This document shows, piece by piece, positions 6,900-10,930 of a stretch of DNA of 10,930 nucleotides. The notes under the pieces are model-generated. The model saw only the letters and a program-made list of their open reading frames with translations, searched no databases and was not told where the DNA came from. Source of the DNA: Pseudomonadota bacterium (GTDB lineage: Bacteria > Pseudomonadota > Alphaproteobacteria > Rhodospirillales > 2-02-FULL-58-16); the NCBI GenBank assembly GCA_022560215.1, contig JADFTO010000007.1, forward strand, positions 1 through 10,930, in the 5' to 3' direction. The translations under genes and the position numbers were made by a program. Position 1 is the stretch's first letter, and each line of letters opens with the position of its first letter.

Positions 6900-8324
6900 T
6901 CACTCCATGAAGTAGCCGAACGGCCCCTTGAGGGTCTCGGCCCAGATGTCCCGCTCCCCCTTGGCGTATTCCCGGTGCAGCCGGCCCAGCAGGAAGAAGT
7001 CGATGTCGCTCGCCGGCTCGAAGCCGTCGGTAGGCAGGGAGAGGGCGTTCTTGTTGCCGACGGGCTTGGCCAGATAGGCCGTCACCGTGATGACGAGTTC
7101 AGTTTCACCGCGCGTGAATTCGGTGCTCCGGAACAGGGCGCCGATCACCGGAATATCCTTCAGGAAGGGGAAGCCGCTGATGGAGTTGCTCATGTTATCA
7201 TCAATCAGGCCCGCGATCATGACCGTGCCCCCGCTCGGCAGGTCGATGGTTGTTTCGGTGCGCTTCGAAATGATGGTGGGGATGTTGACGTTGGGTCCGA
7301 GGGAGACGGTATTGGTCGCGTCGACCGAGCTGATTTCGGTGATAAGTCGAAGGTTGATCCGGTCCCCGGCGATGACCACGGGGGTGAATTCGAGCCTGAT
7401 GCCGAATTCCCGGTAAGTGATGCTCAGGTTTCCGCTCTGGTCGACGCCGGACGGGATCGGGGTCTCGCCGCCGGCCAGGAAAGTCGCCGTCTCGCCCGAA
7501 AGCACCGTCAGGGTGGGTTCGGCCAGGGTCTTCGTCAGGCCCTGCTTTTCGAGAATATCGAACTGGGTCTTGCCCAACAGGCCGAAGCCCGCCAAGGGGT
7601 TGCCGGTGGCGAACACGGCGTCGGTGAACCCGGGTCCCGTGGTCGAGAAGATGACCCTTTGGCCGCCGAGTTCCCAGTTGAAGACGTTGTTCACCGCAAA
7701 GTTCTTGGTCACCGTGCGGGCCATCTCGGAAACCCGGACCTGGAGGATCACCTGCTGGGAGCCGCGCAAGTCCAGCATGTTGATCACGTTGGCGTCGCCG
7801 CCGACGAAGCGCCGGGCGATGACCACGGCGTTGGCCGAGTCGGACGCCGTGCGCACGGTCCCGGTCAGGAAAACCGTGTCGCGGAAGACCGCCACGTTAA
7901 TGTCTTGCTCCGGCAGGAGTTGGGCCAGGGCCGCCTCTATGCCCACATGGTCCGTTACCACGCGCACGTCGAGCTGATGGATGATGCGGCCGCCGGCGCC
8001 CGTGAAGATGATGTCGGTCGTCCCCACGCCCCTTGCGATCACGAATACCTGCCTGGGCCTGTCGGCATCGAAGTTCACGTCGGCGATCCCTTCGTTGCCG
8101 ACGATGATGCCCTCGACCGGGGACGGCAGGCTGACGGCCCGGGTCTTGTTGACGGTAATCTCCATGATCACGGGGGACGGGGCCTTAGGCGCCGCCCGCT
8201 CCGACGCCGTCCTGGCGGCGGGGGCGGCGCTTCTGCTCTGCGGGACCTGCTGCGCCGCGGCCGTCGCGGCAAACATGGCGAGGCTACAAATGGCCGCGAT
8301 CCGGATTCTTAAGCCGCCGGTCAT
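6900..8324 (-). CDS. cpaC: Tad pilus secretin CpaC (RcpA)
   Basis: The product is 474 aa, the outer-membrane channel for the Flp pilus. A Sec signal peptide spans residues 1-24, with cleavage likely after TAAA before Gln25. A Pro/Ala-rich spacer (about 25-50) precedes the pilus N-terminal domain typical of RcpA/CpaC (about 52-122). A BON-like domain follows at about 125-185 (LTGTVRTASDSANAVVIA). The secretin beta domain spans about 190-420, with LAEPTLTVLSGETATFLAGGE and GFPFLKDIPVIGALFRS as classic signatures. A roughly 50-residue tail (FLLGRLHREYAKGERDIW) closes the protein. Its ATG overlaps the cpaB stop as ATGA (4 bp), showing translational coupling. A GGAGG sits about 13 bases upstream. 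Confidence 0.97.
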   Translation of the reverse strand: MTGGLRIRIAAICSLAMFAATAAAQQVPQSRSAAPAARTASERAAPKAPSPVIMEITVNKTRAVSLPSPVEGIIVGNEGIADVNFDADRPRQVFVIARGVGTTDIIFTGAGGRIIHQLDVRVVTDHVGIEAALAQLLPEQDINVAVFRDTVFLTGTVRTASDSANAVVIARRFVGGDANVINMLDLRGSQQVILQVRVSEMARTVTKNFAVNNVFNWELGGQRVIFSTTGPGFTDAVFATGNPLAGFGLLGKTQFDILEKQGLTKTLAEPTLTVLSGETATFLAGGETPIPSGVDQSGNLSITYREFGIRLEFTPVVIAGDRINLRLITEISSVDATNTVSLGPNVNIPTIISKRTETTIDLPSGGTVMIAGLIDDNMSNSISGFPFLKDIPVIGALFRSTEFTRGETELVITVTAYLAKPVGNKNALSLPTDGFEPASDIDFFLLGRLHREYAKGERDIWAETLKGPFGYFME

Positions 8325-9433
8325 TTAATGGTGATTTCCTCCGTGGTCTTGGCCCCTCCCCGGTAGATCTTGACCACCCTGGGCGGGGGCGCTTCCACGG
8401 GTTTTTTCCCGGCTAGCCTGGCGGCCTCCAGCTCGGCCCTCCTGGCGGTTTCCTCCCCGGCCGTCCTCGTCGCGGCCTTCTCGCCGGCTTTCCTGGCGGC
8501 TTCCAACTCGGCCCTTCTGGCGGCTTCCTCCTCGGCCGTCCTCGCCGCGGCCTCACCCTTGGCCTTCCTGGCGGCGGCCTCGGCCCTCTTTTTCTCCAGG
8601 GCGCTCCTCCGCTTCTCCAGCTCGGTGTTAATTCTGCTCAGGAAGGGGCTTACCTCCACGTCGGTGGTGTAGGTCCCCGGGGATTCCCTGTCGCGGACGC
8701 CCTCGAGGGAGCGTAAAACCAGCGACAGCTTTCCCATGGCCCGCGCCGTGGTCAGGATTTCCGACTGCTTGGGAGAGAGCTCGAGGGTGACCGTCTTCAC
8801 CACTTCTGCCTTGTTCTCGAAATCCTCGATCTTCTGGTCGACGGCGAGAACCGGGACGTTTCGGAGGATGGTTTCCGTGGTGAAGGAGAGCACGATCAGG
8901 GGAGCGTTGGGATCCCGGGGCCCCATCTTTTGCAGCACTTCCCTGGCCTTGTCATGGGTGAGCAGGATATCCACTTCGTCTCCCGGCAGGATGAAACCGG
9001 CGGCACCCGTCCTGGCGGTCACCGAAACGGACATGGCACGCTTGCCGGCGTCCAGCATGCCGGCCATGAAGCCGGGCTTGTCTCGCTTGAACACCTTGGA
9101 GGCCAGAATGGGCTCCCCTTCGAACATGGGGCGCCGGACGACGCCTCCGATGAACTCCTTGATCCGTTCTCCTTGCAGCTCTTCCTCGTCCACCGCCACG
9201 TACTGCTTGTTCAGGGCTTCATCGACCCAGACCTGCCATGCCATGGAATCTTCGGTGAGGGTCGCCCCTGTCGCAAGATCCTTGCTGGCCACGAGGACCC
9301 TGATCTTCTTGATCTCGGCCTCCTTCTGGAGTTTCTCGATGTTTTCCTCGCCGGAAAATCTCTGGATCAGATAGGTGGCGATGCCGGCGACGGCCACGGC
9401 GAGAACGAGGATTCCGACAATGAGTACACGCAT
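8321..9433 (-). CDS. cpaB: Tad pilus assembly protein CpaB (RcpC) with extended Ala/Glu/Arg C-terminal coiled coil
   Basis: The product is 370 aa from the ATG at 9433. I chose this start because it places a clean signal-anchor helix at once (MRVLIVGILVLAVAVAGIAT) and GAGG lies just upstream; the frame is open to 9496 but those residues look non-coding. A SAF domain spans about 43-113 (VLVASKDLATGATLTEDSMAW, then FEGEPILASKV). The RcpC/CpaB domain follows at about 128-245 (SVSVTARTGAAGFILPGDEVDILLT). From about 265 to 345 there is a highly charged helix, the second half made of two 25-residue repeats. The end KIYRGGAKTTEEITIK resembles usual CpaB tails. CpaB links the inner membrane to the secretin. 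It is the first gene of the operon. Confidence 0.95.
   Translation of the reverse strand: MRVLIVGILVLAVAVAGIATYLIQRFSGEENIEKLQKEAEIKKIRVLVASKDLATGATLTEDSMAWQVWVDEALNKQYVAVDEEELQGERIKEFIGGVVRRPMFEGEPILASKVFKRDKPGFMAGMLDAGKRAMSVSVTARTGAAGFILPGDEVDILLTHDKAREVLQKMGPRDPNAPLIVLSFTTETILRNVPVLAVDQKIEDFENKAEVVKTVTLELSPKQSEILTTARAMGKLSLVLRSLEGVRDRESPGTYTTDVEVSPFLSRINTELEKRRSALEKKRAEAAARKAKGEAAARTAEEEAARRAELEAARKAGEKAATRTAGEETARRAELEAARLAGKKPVEAPPPRVVKIYRGGAKTTEEITIK
8402..8551 (-). repeat. 75-bp tandem repeat, two copies, inside cpaB
   Basis: Residues 295-319 and 320-344 of CpaB are two in-frame 25-residue units that match at 20 of 25 positions, both holding ARRAELEAAR. In DNA the copies lie at 8477-8551 and 8402-8476. 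The preceding residues (AEAAARKAKGE) look like a decayed further copy. Such repeats can change copy number by slippage, and would lengthen or shorten the coiled coil without breaking the frame. Confidence 0.85.
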
Positions 9434-9523
9434 GAGGGCCTCGAATCCTTTAACTTCCCGGCGGTGACTAAACCCAACGTCCCGGAGACAAACCAATCCC
9501 TCCGGGCTCCGGCCGCCCTGTCC

Positions 9524-9562
9524 GTCGCCGGATTATACGCGGCCAAGCCCGAATCCGGCGAC
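9524..9562. promoter_or_regulatory. Perfect 11-bp inverted repeat upstream of cpaB (operator or leader hairpin)
   Basis: GTCGCCGGATT (9524-9534) and AATCCGGCGAC (9552-9562) are exact reverse complements separated by 17 bases. The dyad starts 91 bases upstream of the cpaB ATG and directly abuts the AT-rich island, the position expected of an operator or a 5'-leader hairpin. On the plus strand the right arm is followed by a T-rich stretch, so it might also stop transcription running antisense to cpaB. On the minus strand no T run follows. Confidence 0.55.
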
Positions 9563-9620
9563 TTATATTCTTGTTATTACGTATTAATTTACCATTGATT
9601 TTCGACCTTTACTACCTCTT
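9563..9620. promoter_or_regulatory. AT-rich island, probable promoter region for the tad operon and/or PilZ gene
   Basis: By my count about one quarter of these 58 bases are G or C, against a strongly GC-rich surrounding. On the minus strand it contains TATAAG and TAATAC strings that could serve as -10 elements, but no good -35 lies at the right distance. Its place between divergent genes and next to the dyad makes promoter function likely; exact elements cannot be set from sequence alone. Confidence 0.4.
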
Positions 9621-9818
9621 GCGCCGTAACCCGCCGCCGGGAACATGAAGCGCGTGGCCTGCTGGGCACCCTGTCTACGGCCCAGCGTCCGGACAACTAG
9701 CCGGATAGTGCCCTAGAGCGGTTCAGGATTGAAGGCGCGGGCGCCGGGCGCTATCCTGTACGTTCCACCGCTAAAGACGCGGGAACACCGACTCGAGGCC
9801 GTCCACGGACGCGATTAC

Positions 9819-10133
9819 ATGATTGAGGAACACAGACATAGCGGGCGTCGGAAGACACTGTTCGGGGGGGTATTGTTCAACGACGATGGCGCCCAATGGG
9901 ATTGTTCCATCGTCGACATTTCCGAAACCGGCGCCAAGGTCAGGTCGCGAGCCGACCTGGAGGCCGGCTCTTTCATCAACATGAAAATAACCAAGTTCAA
10001 CGACTTGCGCCGCGCCGAAGTGATGTGGATCCGGGACGGCTTCCTGGGCCTACGCTTCGTGATAAAGATCGATAAGCATCAGAAAGAGATGGCGGAGTTC
10101 TTCAAGCTCGTCGGTAAGTACGGGCGGCCTTGA
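9819..10133 (+). CDS. Single-domain PilZ protein (c-di-GMP receptor)
   Basis: The product is 104 aa from the ATG at 9819, about the size of a lone PilZ domain. The c-di-GMP motif is complete: R6-x-x-x-R10 (RHSGR) followed by D33-x-S35-x-x-G38 (DISETG). The barrel strands can be followed to MWIRDGFLGLRFV, and a C-terminal helix (KHQKEMAEFFKLVGKYG) closes it. No other domain and no signal peptide are seen, so it should be a cytosolic adaptor that changes partner activity on ligand binding. The frame is open from a TTG at 9729, but the extra 30 residues have no PilZ features and the ATG places the RxxxR motif at the usual distance. The ribosome-binding site is weak, so the start is not certain. 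It is transcribed divergently from the tad operon. It is followed convergently, after 49 bp, by the DUF2336-type gene. Confidence 0.9.
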   Translation: MIEEHRHSGRRKTLFGGVLFNDDGAQWDCSIVDISETGAKVRSRADLEAGSFINMKITKFNDLRRAEVMWIRDGFLGLRFVIKIDKHQKEMAEFFKLVGKYGRP

Positions 10134-10182
10134 GCGGCCAGAGGCAATGCCTGGGGCGATACCTTGTGAATGGAATCCGCTC

Positions 10183-10930
10183 CTAAGTTACCCACTCCTT
10201 TTTCGTCGGAGTCCCGCCGCCCCCATCCGCCATGGATTGGCGGGTGCGCAGGAAACGCATGGCCCGTTGCGCCGCCTCCATGGTGATCCGGTCGTAGACG
10301 CCGAGCAGCGCGTCCCTTTCGACCTGTGAGAGTTTGCCCTCGGGGTCCGTCAGGATCAACAGATTGGAAAACGCGGCGGCATCGAAGTCGATGGCCTTGC
10401 ACACCACCGCCAGCTTTTCGCCGCCTTGGTCCAGGATGGCGCGTCTGGCCGTCGCCGTATCCAGCTTGCCGAGCCGGGCCATTCCGGCGACGAATTCCGG
10501 GATCTTTCCTTGTTGCGCGAGCTGGAGAAGGAGCTCCTTGTTCAGCTGGTTCAACTTCTCCTTCCGGATGATGAACTTTTCAGCCGGGCTCGGGATATAT
10601 TCCTTTTCCACGGACTGGAACCAATCCAGCGTCTCCGCCATGAGCCCGTCCACCTGGGATACGTCGAGACCGGAAGACAGGATGTGATCGCGCAGCACCG
10701 ATGATACATGGCTGTATATCTTTTTCAGCAGCTCGGGCGGCACGTCGGAACGCATGACCAGGGGTTCCTGGAGGGCTTCGTTCGCCTCGGCCCGGGACAT
10801 CATGGTCTCCATGGCGGCATGGGAAAGCTGGGCGCCTTTGTTTTTGCTGCCAGGCGTGCTGTTCGGTGCGTCGTTGGAAGTAGCCTCCGAGTACACCGGC
10901 CGGCTGACCGTCATATTGGTCATACTGGTC
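10183..10930 (-). CDS. DUF2336-type protein, possibly 5'-truncated by the window edge
   Basis: The stop (TAG at 10183-10185) is inside the window. The first in-window ATG is at 10923, giving 246 aa, but the frame stays open to the edge. Proteins of this family are usually longer (about 350-400 aa, recalled), so the true start may lie outside. Recognisable blocks are RAEANEALQEPLVMRSDVPPEL at about 44-65 (with VSSVLRDHIL after it) and ARRAILDQGGEKLAVVCKAIDFDAAAF near 159-185. These match, from memory, DUF2336 (alpha-helical, mainly Alphaproteobacteria, function unknown). The protein is soluble and mostly helical, with a Ser/Asn/Pro-rich stretch (about 12-29) before the helical part and a Gly-rich tail (ADGGGGTPTKKEW). 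No catalytic motif is seen. It is convergent with the PilZ gene, so a shared transcript is unlikely. Confidence 0.75.
   Translation of the reverse strand, partial: TSMTNMTVSRPVYSEATSNDAPNSTPGSKNKGAQLSHAAMETMMSRAEANEALQEPLVMRSDVPPELLKKIYSHVSSVLRDHILSSGLDVSQVDGLMAETLDWFQSVEKEYIPSPAEKFIIRKEKLNQLNKELLLQLAQQGKIPEFVAGMARLGKLDTATARRAILDQGGEKLAVVCKAIDFDAAAFSNLLILTDPEGKLSQVERDALLGVYDRITMEAAQRAMRFLRTRQSMADGGGGTPTKKEWVT

Larger units (their letters stand above)
9434..9818. promoter_or_regulatory. Divergent intergenic region between the tad operon and the PilZ gene
   Basis: This 385-bp region should hold the promoters of both the leftward tad operon and the rightward PilZ gene. It contains an AT-rich island and several inverted repeats. 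Beyond the strong dyad listed separately, weaker stems are CCCGGAG/CTCCGGG (9481-9487/9500-9506), GCTGGGC/GCCCAGC (9661-9667/9680-9686) and CAGGAT/ATCCTG (9724-9729/9753-9758). No consensus sigma-70 or sigma-54 hexamer pair is clear. No gene is supported inside it. Confidence 0.6.

Noticed and set aside
6318..8312. Long 664-aa open frame on the plus strand opposite cpaC/cpaD
   Set aside because: It is rich in Gly, Asp, His and Arg with no domain and lies fully antisense to two well-recognised genes. Long antisense frames are expected in GC-rich coding DNA.
9644..9715. Possible 23-codon leader peptide (starts MKRVACW) before the PilZ gene
   Set aside because: It is short, has no attenuator-like codon pattern, and nothing links it to the PilZ gene.
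10134..10182. Small near-palindrome AGGCAATGCCT between the convergent PilZ and DUF2336 genes
   Set aside because: The arms are 5 bp with a one-base loop and no T run follows, so it does not support a terminator.
1..10930. CRISPR array, tRNA, rRNA, insertion sequence or phage genes
   Set aside because: No regularly spaced repeats, cloverleaf, rRNA stretch, transposase motif or phage-type gene was seen on either strand.

Overview
The window comes from a GC-rich proteobacterium, most likely an alphaproteobacterium of Rhodospirillales type. The evidence is the Caulobacter-style order cpaB-C-D-E-F-tadB-tadC, a CpaD lipoprotein, and a DUF2336-type protein, a family seen mainly in Alphaproteobacteria. 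This placement rests on gene content read by eye, not on a database search.

Layout. (1) 1-413 holds no gene I can support, but starts with a perfect 10-bp inverted repeat. (2) 414-1118 (+) is an intact gene for a conserved uncharacterised protein with a His-rich centre (tentatively DUF6969). (3) 1119-1455 contains a probable decayed 3' end of a phytanoyl-CoA dioxygenase (PhyH)-family gene and a GC-rich hairpin. (4) 1456-9433 (-) is one tightly packed operon for a type IVc (Tad/Flp) pilus machine, transcribed cpaB, cpaC, cpaD, cpaE, cpaF, tadB, tadC. Junctions are a 4-bp overlap, then gaps of 6, 44, 9, 1 and 2 bp. (5) 9434-9818 is a divergent intergenic region with an AT-rich island and several inverted repeats, including a perfect 11-bp one. 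(6) 9819-10133 (+) is a small single-domain PilZ protein with a complete c-di-GMP motif. (7) 10183 to the window end (-) is a DUF2336-type protein that may start outside the window.

How the genes work together. CpaC is the outer-membrane secretin, CpaD its lipoprotein partner, CpaB the periplasmic/inner-membrane connector, TadB and TadC the inner-membrane platform, CpaF the motor ATPase and CpaE (TadZ-like) the polar localiser. The major pilin (flp/pilA), prepilin peptidase (cpaA/tadV), tadD and the TadE/F/G minor pilins are absent here, so this is an assembly-core operon whose substrates are encoded elsewhere. The divergent PilZ gene makes c-di-GMP control of the pilus a reasonable but unproven hypothesis.

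I found no evidence for a wholly new system. The most useful leads are the 11-bp inverted repeat between the AT-rich island and cpaB, the PilZ/tad pairing, the PhyH remnant, the 75-bp tandem repeat in cpaB and the His-rich orphan protein.
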